Notes under the pieces: model-generated
Seen by the model: only the letters and a program-made list of their open reading frames with translations
What the model was told of the DNA's origin: nothing
The model's database searches: none
Shown: piece after piece, positions 1 through 7,603 of the stretch
Numbering within the stretch: the stretch's first letter is position 1
Layout: every line of letters begins with the position of its first letter
Assembly (NCBI GenBank): GCA_028141885.1
Contig: JAOIQU010000011.1
Location: 1 to 36,756 of the forward strand
Origin: Flavobacteriales bacterium
GTDB lineage: Bacteria; Bacteroidota; Bacteroidia; Flavobacteriales; UA16
DNA: 36,756 nt
Direction of reading: 5' to 3'
Program-made: the position numbers and the translations under genes

Positions 1-111
1 TCCATCGCGTACCAAAAAATCGTGGAGGTCTTCCCCCAGGACGAGTGGCAAGTGGTGGATGGCCAAGAACAGCCCAAAGGCGAAGCCGCGCTCGAACCCG
101 ACGTCGCCTGA
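1..111 (+). CDS. C-terminal tail of an unidentified protein (partial; possibly thymidylate kinase)
   Basis: An open frame enters from the left edge and ends at a TGA at 109-111, giving 36 residues. The tail contains a motif reading VEVFPQDEWQVVDG followed by a short acidic end. An amphipathic stretch followed by a W-x-V-[VI]-D-[GA] strand near the C-terminus is common in thymidylate kinases, which make dTDP from dTMP, but 36 residues are too few to be sure. It converges on the helicase gene with a 12-base gap. The reading frame itself is plausible; the family suggestion is a guess. Confidence 0.4.
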   Translation, partial: SIAYQKIVEVFPQDEWQVVDGQEQPKGEAALEPDVA

Positions 112-123
112 GCTCGGGCGAAG

Positions 124-2037
124 TCACACCATCCAGGACCACGCACTGTCGTACGCATCCCGGTCCTGGGCATGCTCCAAAAGCCACCCCAAAAACGGGT
201 CTGTGCTCAGCGTTGCGCTGTCCCCAACGAGCATGCACGCCATTTTGGCCCGTGTTTGAGCCACGTGAATCCGACGATGTTCGCTGAGGAAGCCCACTTC
301 GCCACGGTCGTTGCTGCGCGTCATGGACACGAGCATGCCGTCCCGTTCTTGACCTTGAAATCCGTCCACCGTGTGGATCGTGATGTCTGCTGAAGAGAGT
401 GAGGGCTCCCCGTCACGCTTTCGTTCTTGCCAAAGCATCTTCAACAATTCTACCTGCGCCGAATACGGTGCCACAATGCCCAGTGACATCCCGGGGTGAA
501 GCCCCAACCAATCGACAGCACGATCCAACACAAATTGCGCCTCATCGCGATTGGACACACTGCCGCCCTCCTCAGAACGCTGCTCGTCAAAACCACATCC
601 GGCCGTGTCCACCCAAAGCCACGGCTTGATGCCCTTCAACTCTCGTGTCGCCACGTCGTCGTGCGCCTTCAATTTGCCTCCATAAAACCGTTCGTTGCCT
701 GCGGACATGATGGCGGCGTGCATGCGGTGCTGGACTTCAAGCATGACGGTCTGGTCTCCATACTTGTCAATCAATCGCTCGAACATCGTCTTCTTGAGCA
801 CTTCGCCCCTCCGACTCTTCACCGTCGGAGGAAGCTGACATGGATCTCCGCAGAGCACGAGTCGATCCGCACGACGCACTGGAATGAGGGTGGCTGGAGG
901 AAGTGCTTGCGCGGCTTCATCCACGACGGCCACGTCGAAAGTCAAGCCCCGCAATCGGCGATCGTCACACCCCACCAACGTCGCACACACCACATCGGCC
1001 TCGCGCAAAATGCGCTCCGACAAGTACGCTTCAAGGTCCTCAGCTTCTTTGCGCATGGCTCGGGCATCGGCCCTTGCTGCGCGTCTGGCTTCACGTTGTT
1101 CTGGCCCAAAATTCCGAACATACCGATCGGCCTCCCGCTGCCGTTGCTCTGCGTCCTGGCGCGTCTTCACAACCCTTCCAAACTCGGGCTGCGCCTGCAC
1201 CCGTGCGTCCAACGTTCGACTGACCACGCCGTCACTGACCCTCATGGGATGCCCGAGCCTCACCACATTCAATCCCGCCTCCGCAAGGCGCTCAACCATC
1301 ACATCCACAGCCATGTTCGAGGGTACCGATGCTAGCACCTTCTGTCCTGAACGCACCAAAGCTCCTATGCCGGCCACCACGGTTCGGGTTTTCCCCGTCC
1401 CAGGAGGTCCGTGCAACAGCGCAATGGGCGCTTCCGAGCACATGGTTTGGACCGCCCGAATCTGCTGCGCGTTCAACCCCTTGACATCCTGTGAATTGGT
1501 TCGCTTGGTGTCCGACGAAGTGGGCCATTCTGTGAGGCCCAAAGCCAAATCACGGAATCGTTTGCGATCCGCATCTTCCACATTCACCCAATGACTCAGG
1601 GCGTGCGCCATGGCGTTGAAACTTCGTTCGTCAGCACGGGCATCCACCGTCCATGTGATGTGCTGCACGGAAATGCCCTCGGGCCCATCACCTTCCAACA
1701 CCACCTCCAACTCCATGCCGCGAGATTTCATGACCCTTGCGGGCCAAACGCCAATCTCCTCGATGTCCGCCTCGGTCCCTACTGGCTTCAAGGATATGGC
1801 ACTTCCCACGCGAAACACGCCAGGCAATCCGCCCCCTTCCTTGCACTTCAGCAGCCATTTGGCCCCACCGAACGCATACGATGCGGACACCACTTCGACG
1901 GGGGACCATGTCAACCCCTCAGCCCTTCTTGCCTTGAGAGAAACTTCTTTCTGCAAGACCTCAAACCGCAGGCGCTCTTCTTCCCTTTCAGCCAGCAAGG
2001 CCTCCGTCCATGACGTCAACAAGTCAAGTGGATGCAT
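124..2037 (-). CDS. SF1 (UPF1/IGHMBP2-like) DNA/RNA helicase
   Basis: A 637-residue superfamily 1B helicase of the SMUBP-2/UPF1 type, expected to unwind DNA or RNA in the cytoplasm using ATP. Visible motifs: Walker A GPPGTGKT near residues 209-216, motif II VVDEAAQ near 370, motif III LCGDPCQLPPT soon after, motif V VDGFQGQERD and motif VI HVAQTRAK near the C-terminus. The N-terminal 180 residues look like the UPF1-type accessory domain. I chose ATG at 2037; an in-frame TTG at 2052 would add five residues and lies only two bases from the stop of the upstream gene. It is the last gene of a leftward unit with an exported surface protein, with no obvious functional link. The family call is firm; the substrate is unknown. 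Confidence 0.9.
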   Translation of the reverse strand: MHPLDLLTSWTEALLAEREEERLRFEVLQKEVSLKARRAEGLTWSPVEVVSASYAFGGAKWLLKCKEGGGLPGVFRVGSAISLKPVGTEADIEEIGVWPARVMKSRGMELEVVLEGDGPEGISVQHITWTVDARADERSFNAMAHALSHWVNVEDADRKRFRDLALGLTEWPTSSDTKRTNSQDVKGLNAQQIRAVQTMCSEAPIALLHGPPGTGKTRTVVAGIGALVRSGQKVLASVPSNMAVDVMVERLAEAGLNVVRLGHPMRVSDGVVSRTLDARVQAQPEFGRVVKTRQDAEQRQREADRYVRNFGPEQREARRAARADARAMRKEAEDLEAYLSERILREADVVCATLVGCDDRRLRGLTFDVAVVDEAAQALPPATLIPVRRADRLVLCGDPCQLPPTVKSRRGEVLKKTMFERLIDKYGDQTVMLEVQHRMHAAIMSAGNERFYGGKLKAHDDVATRELKGIKPWLWVDTAGCGFDEQRSEEGGSVSNRDEAQFVLDRAVDWLGLHPGMSLGIVAPYSAQVELLKMLWQERKRDGEPSLSSADITIHTVDGFQGQERDGMLVSMTRSNDRGEVGFLSEHRRIHVAQTRAKMACMLVGDSATLSTDPFLGWLLEHAQDRDAYDSAWSWMV

Positions 2038-2053
2038 GCGCGACCCCGTCAAC

Positions 2054-4204
2054 TCAGTCCATCAAGTGGAAGATGCCTTCAAACGTGAATGGACCTTTGC
2101 CTTCGTATTCCACACGCTCTCCGTTGATGTCTGTCACCACTAGCGGTCCCTCTTCCACAGGGATCGTCAAGATGTAGTAGTAAACCCCAGAGCTGGCCCC
2201 GTCTGCTACGCAATCCCACGTGGGAGAAGCACCGAAGTCGTCGCTTTCAAAAACCACAGTTCCCCACCGATTCAAAATGGTGATTTCCACGTCATCGTAG
2301 GACTGGATGCCCGGAATGCGGAAGTTGTCATTGTCCCCACTTGTGGAGTAAGGTGTGACCACATTGGGAATGATGATTTCACAGGTGCCGACGGTGATGG
2401 AGCTGGTGGTGGCACAAAGCAATCCGGGAAAGTCGTCGTACGACTGAGAGATGTTCGCTTGGAACGACTGCGGGGCATTCATGCCCGACACCGTCACCTC
2501 AGCACCCAGCGTGTCACTCAAAAACGGACTTGCGCCCCATTCGACGGTCAAATCAGCAGGGTCCGCGCCGGCCACAACCACGTCCAACTCCACAGGCACC
2601 CCACAGAAAATTTCTGAAGACGCTTCGATGGTCGCATCGAAGGCGACATAGTCCACCGTTACGTTTTGGGTGAACTCACAGCCAAAGTTGTTGACGGCAT
2701 GTGCGGTGTACGTTTCTGTCCCCGGCGTGTTCATGGTGACACTGACATCGGGACAATCCCACTGTCCACTGAACACCACGTGCTCGTCTTGGTCAGCTGT
2801 CGTCCAATATGTGCTGTCGCATTCCATCCCGAACTCAGGCGTGAAACTCTGCTCAACGGGATACAGGCTGTCTGCAAATTGGATGCCCCATCCAAAGACA
2901 AAGCCATTGTCAGAACCCAACAAGTCACAGATTTCAATTTGCCAGACGCCATTGAGCGGACAGCCATCGAGATTGGCAAAGGTTTGGACACTTTCATAGG
3001 TGCCTGCGGGCAGCGTTCCAAGTCCTGCATTGTCGCTCCAGGTTCCATTGGTGGCATCCGGGGCCCACGAGTAGTCATATCCAATCCCTGGTGTATTTGG
3101 ATCCGCATCGTTGTCGACTGGTTCTCCGAGGAATGTGTTCGTGCCGCCCTGGTCATGAACTTGAATCGACTGACCGTTCGGACAAATGAACGAGATGATC
3201 AAATCCCCCATGTAACTGTGCTCAAAATTCATGAAGAGCTGTTCCACTTCGGCGCTCGCGTCGCCAATGGTTTGGCCCGGAATGAATTGGGTGAATGTGA
3301 GCTCGCTCGAGAAACACTCTCCAACAATGTCCGGAATGAACAATCCATCTCCGAAGTCGGCACTCGGGGCAAGCACAAACTCCTGACCCTCCACCACAAC
3401 CTCCAATTCGACCTCATCACCAGTGCAGGCTGTCCGTTGCAGTGGCTCGATGCCCCAAACAGGCTCGTTGCTGACATGCACCATGTAGTTGGTCAAATCG
3501 ATGCTCTCGCAACCAGCATCGTCAACCAAGCTCATTTGAACTCGGTAAATGCCGGGGTCGTCGTAGGTGTGGGTGGCCACCCCAGCCTCCGTGGTTTCCT
3601 CCACAGTCTGATCGCCATTCCAATCCCAGTTCCATGTGGTGATGGTCGCAGATCCTGAACTGAACGACGTGGTGCCATCAAACACAATCTCCTCTCCTGG
3701 GCAAGCCCTTAGTGGCGAGGGTGAAGTCGGGTTCAACACCGGTACCGGCACCGAACACGGCTGTCCGCAGTTGATGCTGAAGGCAAAATCACCTTCAACA
3801 TCTGCACCAGAGCCACTCGTGAAGGTGATGGTCAGGCAGCCAGTCGGATTCCCGATTCCGGCAACGTAAGTGTTGCCCGCCAATTGACCGTTGGTGCCTT
3901 GCGCCAAGAGGGCCGAAAACGTGGTCTCCCCGTCGTACACACTGACGGTCGAAGTCGGATCCAAGTCGAAAACCTGCCACTCGATCCAAACCGTTTCTTC
4001 ACCATCTGGCGGGCAGATGGTGACGCTGTGGGTTTCATCTGGACCGTATCCTGCAGCGCTTCCACCTGAATCGGTAACCACCCCTTCACAACCTTCAATC
4101 AACTCGACGTCAGCGATGCTGACTTGGGCTTGAATCACAACCGCAAAAGACATTGCGCAGAGGGACCAAGCGGCACGCAAAATATGCTTTTTCATGAAGT
4201 TCAT
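2054..4204 (-). CDS. Secreted CUB/PKD/P-domain protein with gliding-motility-type C-terminal domain
   Basis: A 716-residue exported protein. An N-terminal signal peptide (two Lys, hydrophobic core, cleavage after IQAQ near residue 27) is followed by a CUB-like domain (about 28-145, with SVYDG and a late NCGQPC), a PKD domain (about 155-245, WNWDWNGD and THTYDDPGIY), a proprotein-convertase P-like beta domain (about 275-440, MGDLIISFICPNG and GVWQIEICD) and a gliding-motility-associated CHU_C-type domain (about 610-716, with ITILNRWGTVVFE). The last is a type B T9SS sorting signal, so the protein is probably exported by T9SS to the surface or medium. There is no catalytic domain; adhesion or matrix binding is an inference. 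The ATG at 4204 overlaps the upstream stop as ATGA, suggesting translational coupling. A second ATG at 4195 would also leave an intact signal peptide. Confidence 0.88.
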   Translation of the reverse strand: MNFMKKHILRAAWSLCAMSFAVVIQAQVSIADVELIEGCEGVVTDSGGSAAGYGPDETHSVTICPPDGEETVWIEWQVFDLDPTSTVSVYDGETTFSALLAQGTNGQLAGNTYVAGIGNPTGCLTITFTSGSGADVEGDFAFSINCGQPCSVPVPVLNPTSPSPLRACPGEEIVFDGTTSFSSGSATITTWNWDWNGDQTVEETTEAGVATHTYDDPGIYRVQMSLVDDAGCESIDLTNYMVHVSNEPVWGIEPLQRTACTGDEVELEVVVEGQEFVLAPSADFGDGLFIPDIVGECFSSELTFTQFIPGQTIGDASAEVEQLFMNFEHSYMGDLIISFICPNGQSIQVHDQGGTNTFLGEPVDNDADPNTPGIGYDYSWAPDATNGTWSDNAGLGTLPAGTYESVQTFANLDGCPLNGVWQIEICDLLGSDNGFVFGWGIQFADSLYPVEQSFTPEFGMECDSTYWTTADQDEHVVFSGQWDCPDVSVTMNTPGTETYTAHAVNNFGCEFTQNVTVDYVAFDATIEASSEIFCGVPVELDVVVAGADPADLTVEWGASPFLSDTLGAEVTVSGMNAPQSFQANISQSYDDFPGLLCATTSSITVGTCEIIIPNVVTPYSTSGDNDNFRIPGIQSYDDVEITILNRWGTVVFESDDFGASPTWDCVADGASSGVYYYILTIPVEEGPLVVTDINGERVEYEGKGPFTFEGIFHLMD

Positions 4205-4656
4205 CGGTTCAATTGGGCGTTGGCATTGATGAGGTAGCGCACCTCCAGTTTGTCCAAGAAGGCTTTTGGCAAGAGCTTAACGAAACCGCCTGACTGGCAA
4301 GGATGGAATGACGTGTGCTCAGTGTGCACGAGTTCACCCGACAGCAACAACTGTTCAATGCCTTCACATGCCAAGACTTCAGACTTAGCCGGTTCGACAC
4401 CTTCTTTCAGGGACCCAACCAAAACCCAGCCTTGCGTGATCATGACCGCTTCTCGTACGTGATCCATCCAAGCGTCCTGGAGTGTCGCTTCGCTCAATCC
4501 GTGATGCTTGGCCACCACCGACATACCTGGGAGCTCCAACGCCTTTTGAGCTTGTGTTTTGCTCGGTGCAAACGACGACAACAGCGCCGCAATGGCCATG
4601 GTCAACACCATCCGCGGTGTGTCGAATGGTTGACTCGTTGAGATGCGAACTTTCAT
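4201..4656 (-). CDS. Small exported protein of unknown function
   Basis: A 151-residue protein I do not recognise. It begins with a charged N-terminus and a hydrophobic segment (MVLTMAIAALLSSFAPS) ending near a TQAQ cleavage site, so it is probably exported. The mature part is short and mixed alpha/beta, with two cysteines (in EVLACEGI and FHPCQSGG) that could form a disulfide, and it ends in NAQLNR. I used ATG at 4656; a TTG at 4677 would add seven residues ahead of the signal peptide and is unlikely. It is the first gene of the leftward unit and shares an ATGA overlap with the CUB/PKD/P-domain gene, so the two are probably made together and may act together at the cell surface. Function unknown. 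Confidence 0.7.
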   Translation of the reverse strand: MKVRISTSQPFDTPRMVLTMAIAALLSSFAPSKTQAQKALELPGMSVVAKHHGLSEATLQDAWMDHVREAVMITQGWVLVGSLKEGVEPAKSEVLACEGIEQLLLSGELVHTEHTSFHPCQSGGFVKLLPKAFLDKLEVRYLINANAQLNR

Positions 4657-4717
4657 GCCGCCCAAGATACTCGACAAAAGTCCATGAGACTCGTTTGCGC
4701 ATGTCCATCAAAAAAGT

Positions 4718-4746
4718 TTGTGCGTGAGAAAATCTGACTATCTTTG
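4718..4746 (+). promoter_or_regulatory. Bacteroidota-type promoter for the tRNA-Lys/tRNA-Leu unit
   Basis: TATCTTTG at 4739-4746 matches the -7 consensus TAnnTTTG, and TTG at 4718-4720 lies 18 bases upstream, close to the expected -33 spacing. The tRNA starts 22 bases after the -7 element. This is the most complete promoter in the window. Confidence 0.75.
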
Positions 4747-4768
4747 CCCCCCCTTAACGAAGGAGAAC

Positions 4769-4842
4769 GACCTGGTAGCTCAGCTGGTTAGAGCATCTCA
4801 CTTTTAATGAGAGGGTCCTGGGTTCGAGTCCCAGCCGGGTCA
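4769..4842 (+). tRNA. tRNA-Lys (UUU)
   Basis: A 74-base cloverleaf. The acceptor stem pairs GACCTGG with CCGGGTC (one G-T pair). The anticodon stem TCTCA/TGAGA carries the loop CTTTTAA with anticodon TTT, and the T arm has GGTTCGAGTCC. The discriminator base is A at 4842 and the 3' CCA is not encoded. It is probably cotranscribed with the tRNA-Leu that begins 25 bases downstream. Confidence 0.95.
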
Positions 4843-4867
4843 CAAAAGGCACATCAAGCCTTGCACC

Positions 4868-4952
4868 GCCCAGGTGCTGAAATTGGTAGACAGGCATGGT
4901 TGAGGGCCATGTGTCCGTTTAGGGCGTGTGGGTTCGAGTCCCACCCTGGGCA
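4868..4952 (+). tRNA. tRNA-Leu (GAG)
   Basis: An 85-base class II tRNA. The acceptor stem pairs GCCCAGG with CCTGGGC. The anticodon stem CATGG/CCATG encloses the loop TTGAGGG, giving anticodon GAG. A long variable arm (GTGTCCGTTTAGGGCGT) is typical of tRNA-Leu. No CCA is encoded. A rho-independent terminator follows directly. Confidence 0.95.
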
Positions 4953-4954
4953 CG

Positions 4955-4988
4955 AAAAGCGAGCTGCGAAAAGCACTCGCTTTTTTTG
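4955..4988 (+). terminator. Rho-independent terminator of the tRNA-Lys/tRNA-Leu unit
   Basis: Stem AAAAGCGAG (4955-4963) pairs with CTCGCTTTT (4976-4984) around a 12-base loop and runs into a T tract. It separates the tRNAs from the Crp-family gene, so that gene needs its own promoter, which I could not identify. Confidence 0.75.
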
Positions 4989-5030
4989 TGCCTCAGATTT
5001 TTCATCCAACTGAGATGCGAATGGACAGAT

Positions 5031-5714
5031 ATGGTGGATATTGAGAACCAAACCAACCTCATGACCACTCCTGCATCACCTTGGCATGCTGATGTCCGAA
5101 GCCGTTTTGAAGGCATTTTCGAGGCCACGTTGCTCGAAGAAATCATCGAACACGGGCACCACATGAACGTCCCAGCCGGGGCCTTGCTCATGGATGTTGG
5201 GCAACAAATGGATGCAGTCCCTCTTCTCCTCGATGGTGCGATCAAAATCATGAGACTGGATTCCGAAGGAGACGAAATGCTCCTCTATTTCCTCGAATCT
5301 GGCGACAGTTGTGCGCTCTCGATGGGCTCTTACATGGGGGCGTCCAAAAGCAGCATCCGAGCTGTCACTGAGCGCGACACGTCACTGGTGATGGTCCCGG
5401 TCGGCGTGGGCCAAGGATGGATGAAGACCTTCACCTCGTGGTCGGCGTTTGTCTTGGAGAGTTACCAAACGCGATTGGAGGAGATGCTCGATGCGATTGA
5501 TGCGCTCGCATTCATGGACCTTCCGACGCGTCTTCGCAGATACCTGTTGGACAAAGTCAAAATCCAGGGCAACATGACGTTGCAAACCACCCATCAGGAA
5601 ATCGCTAACGACCTGCACACCTCGCGAGTGGTGGTATCTCGGTTGCTGAAAAGCCTCGAAAAGGAAGGGGTGTTGTCTCTCCACCGCAACGCCTTGGAGA
5701 TGAAGGAATATTGA
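5031..5714 (+). CDS. Crp/Fnr-family transcriptional regulator
   Basis: A 227-residue cytoplasmic regulator. An N-terminal cyclic-nucleotide-binding-type beta barrel (about residues 15-125; VPAGALLMDVGQQMDAVPLLLDGAIKI) is followed by a long dimer helix and a C-terminal winged helix. The recognition segment is near residues 185-205 (HQEIANDLHTSRVVVSRLL). The FNR Fe-S cysteines are absent, so it is not a classical FNR. The open frame extends upstream into the tRNA-Leu, so an internal start is required: ATG 5031 (used) or ATG 5061, ten codons later. Its TGA overlaps the TTG start of the SulP gene, so the two are probably translated together. With the persulfide dioxygenase downstream, a role in sensing sulfur compounds or redox state is inferred, not shown. 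Confidence 0.87.
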   Translation: MVDIENQTNLMTTPASPWHADVRSRFEGIFEATLLEEIIEHGHHMNVPAGALLMDVGQQMDAVPLLLDGAIKIMRLDSEGDEMLLYFLESGDSCALSMGSYMGASKSSIRAVTERDTSLVMVPVGVGQGWMKTFTSWSAFVLESYQTRLEEMLDAIDALAFMDLPTRLRRYLLDKVKIQGNMTLQTTHQEIANDLHTSRVVVSRLLKSLEKEGVLSLHRNALEMKEY

Positions 5715-7498
5715 ATCAAGCGCAACCCGCGTCACACGGCTTCGAAAGCTTGGACGCTACCTTCGCGAGACACCCGCATCTCGTTGTTTTGCGCATCCAA
5801 GAAATTTTCCCCTCAGCCAAGTGGCTTCCGAATTATTCCAGTGCCGACTGGCGCGGAGATTGGCCCACAGGACTGACCGTGGGCGTCATGCTGATTCCAC
5901 AGGGCATGGCGTATGCCATGATCGCAGGTTTGCCCGTCGTCTACGGCTTGTACGCTGCGCTGTTGCCCCAAATCATCTATGGATTTCTCGGCACCTCCCG
6001 CCATTTGGCTGTAGGACCTGTGGCGATGGACAGCCTTTTGGTAGCGGCAGGCCTCACTGGCATTGCCGTGGCGGGCACAGAACACTACATCGCCCTGGCG
6101 CTGCTGCTGGCATTGATGATGGGCTCTCTCCAATTGGGCATGGGTGCGTTGCGTCTGGGGTTTTTGGTGAATTTTCTTTCAAAGCCTGTCATCAGCGGGT
6201 TCACAAGTGCGGCTGCGCTGATCATCGGCTTGAATCAATTCCCTCACATGCTCGGTGTTTCGAGGGTGCAAAGCAATCACTTGCATCACGTTGTAGCTGG
6301 GTTGATTGAAGCGCTGCCAGACGTGAGCATGCCGACGTTGGCCGTGGGGTTGGCCGCCATTGTGGTCTTGCTCGCACTCAAAACATGGTCGCCCATATTG
6401 CCGGGAGCCTTGGTGGTTGTGGTGTCGAGCATCCTTGTGTCTTGGTTGGTTGGGTTCGAAGAGATGGGCATCAAGGTCGTCGGCCACATCCCTGAAGGTC
6501 TTCCCTCCTTTGCCATGCCACTTTGGAGCGTGGCAGATGCCCAACGCCTCCTCCCCATTGCACTGACGCTGTCGATCGTGGCCTTCATGGAAGCCATCAG
6601 CGTGGCCAAAGCCATTGAAGATCATCAAGGCTACCCCGTTGACGCCAACCAAGAGTTGCGCGCGCTTGGTGTGGCCAACATCGTGGGCTCCATGTTTCAG
6701 AGCTATCCCACGACGGGTGGATTTTCCCGAACCGCCGTCGCCGAACAAGCGGGCGGAAGGACACCCGTCACCTCTTGGATCGCGGCCTCGGTGGTTAGCC
6801 TGACCCTGTTTGCCCTCACACCCCTGTTCTATCATTTGCCCAACGCAGTGCTCGCCGCCATTGTGATGGTGGCCGTGGCTGGGCTTGTGGATGCCCGATA
6901 CCCCCTCACACTTTGGAAACAGGATCGGCTTGAAGCCATGATCCTTGGCGTGACCGTCTTGGCCACATTGACAGTCAGCCTCCCCATCGGCATTGGGGTT
7001 GGCATCTTGCTGGCCCTGGCACTCGCCGTACAGCGGATGATGTTGCCGCACGTCGCCGTGCTTGGCAATGTCGAAGGGGTGTTCAGAAATGTGGAGCGAT
7101 TTCCTCACGCCCAGACCGAACCCGACGTCCTCGTGGTGCGCTATGACGGAGCGTTGAATTTCGCGAACCAAGCGCACTTCCGAAGCACGCTCAATCGCCT
7201 CGTCCTTCAAAGGGATCCGGAACTTCGGCTCGTGGTGATTCAAGCTGACACCATGTCTTACATGGACGCTTCGGCGCGCGCCACCATGCACAGTGTGGTC
7301 AAGGAATGGCGACAAAAGGGTGTGAAACTGTGCCTCGCCGGGGTCATTGGGCCAGTGAGGGATGCGCTTGCTGCAGACGGTCTGTTGGAAGGTGATGACG
7401 TGTGCTTCCAGCTCAACGTCGACGACGCCCTCGCCGAGTACCGCAAGCCAGGCACTGTGTCACAGTCGCACCAAGACATGGCCCAACAACACAGCTGA
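5711..7498 (+). CDS. SulP-family anion transporter with STAS domain
   Basis: A 595-residue inner-membrane transporter of the SLC26/SulP family. The SulP signature is near residues 58-110 (IPQGMAYAMIAGLPVVYGLYA, then GTSRHLAVGPVAMDSLL). About a dozen hydrophobic segments follow, then a cytoplasmic STAS domain (about 470-580; VVIQADTMSYMDASARATMHS). SulP proteins move sulfate, bicarbonate or other anions. Lying directly between a Crp regulator and a persulfide dioxygenase, sulfate, sulfite or thiosulfate is the likeliest cargo, but BicA-type bicarbonate uptake cannot be excluded. The start is TTG at 5711, overlapping the regulator's stop (TTGA); no ATG occurs before residue 60, which is inside the core, so the TTG is credible. 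Confidence 0.92.
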   Translation: MNQAQPASHGFESLDATFARHPHLVVLRIQEIFPSAKWLPNYSSADWRGDWPTGLTVGVMLIPQGMAYAMIAGLPVVYGLYAALLPQIIYGFLGTSRHLAVGPVAMDSLLVAAGLTGIAVAGTEHYIALALLLALMMGSLQLGMGALRLGFLVNFLSKPVISGFTSAAALIIGLNQFPHMLGVSRVQSNHLHHVVAGLIEALPDVSMPTLAVGLAAIVVLLALKTWSPILPGALVVVVSSILVSWLVGFEEMGIKVVGHIPEGLPSFAMPLWSVADAQRLLPIALTLSIVAFMEAISVAKAIEDHQGYPVDANQELRALGVANIVGSMFQSYPTTGGFSRTAVAEQAGGRTPVTSWIAASVVSLTLFALTPLFYHLPNAVLAAIVMVAVAGLVDARYPLTLWKQDRLEAMILGVTVLATLTVSLPIGIGVGILLALALAVQRMMLPHVAVLGNVEGVFRNVERFPHAQTEPDVLVVRYDGALNFANQAHFRSTLNRLVLQRDPELRLVVIQADTMSYMDASARATMHSVVKEWRQKGVKLCLAGVIGPVRDALAADGLLEGDDVCFQLNVDDALAEYRKPGTVSQSHQDMAQQHS

Positions 7499-7534
7499 CC
7501 AGCCCCTTGACACGGTGCACCCCGAGGCGCAATC

Positions 7535-7556
7535 TTGTGTGACCCAAGTCAACACC
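7535..7556. promoter_or_regulatory. Possible Crp/Fnr-type operator upstream of the persulfide dioxygenase gene
   Basis: The arrangement TGTGA (7538-7542), six bases, TCAAC (7549-7553) matches the Crp half-site on the left and three of five positions (TCA) on the right. Its centre is about 42 bases ahead of the start expected from the -7 element at 7576-7583, the usual place for a class II activator. A Crp-family gene lies 2.5 kb upstream. This is inferred from a single site. Confidence 0.35.
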
Positions 7557-7575
7557 GTGGGAGGAATTCGCGCTC

Positions 7576-7583
7576 TACTTTTG
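7576..7583 (+). promoter_or_regulatory. -7 element of the persulfide dioxygenase promoter
   Basis: TACTTTTG matches TAnnTTTG and lies 20 bases before the ATG. No TTG stands at the -33 distance, which fits a promoter that depends on an activator. Confidence 0.55.
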
Positions 7584-7603
7584 AACCACAAACAACGAAC
7601 GAC

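Noticed and set aside
2666..3658. A 330-codon open frame on the plus strand inside the surface-protein gene
   Set aside because: It opposes clear PKD and P-like domains and has no signal or motif of its own.
4926..5030. Longer start for the Crp-family gene inside tRNA-Leu
   Set aside because: The extension translates tRNA and terminator sequence, so the start must be at 5031 or 5061.
6179..7315. A 378-codon open frame on the minus strand, antisense to the SulP gene
   Set aside because: The product is His/Gly/Asp-rich without domains; the SulP reading is certain.
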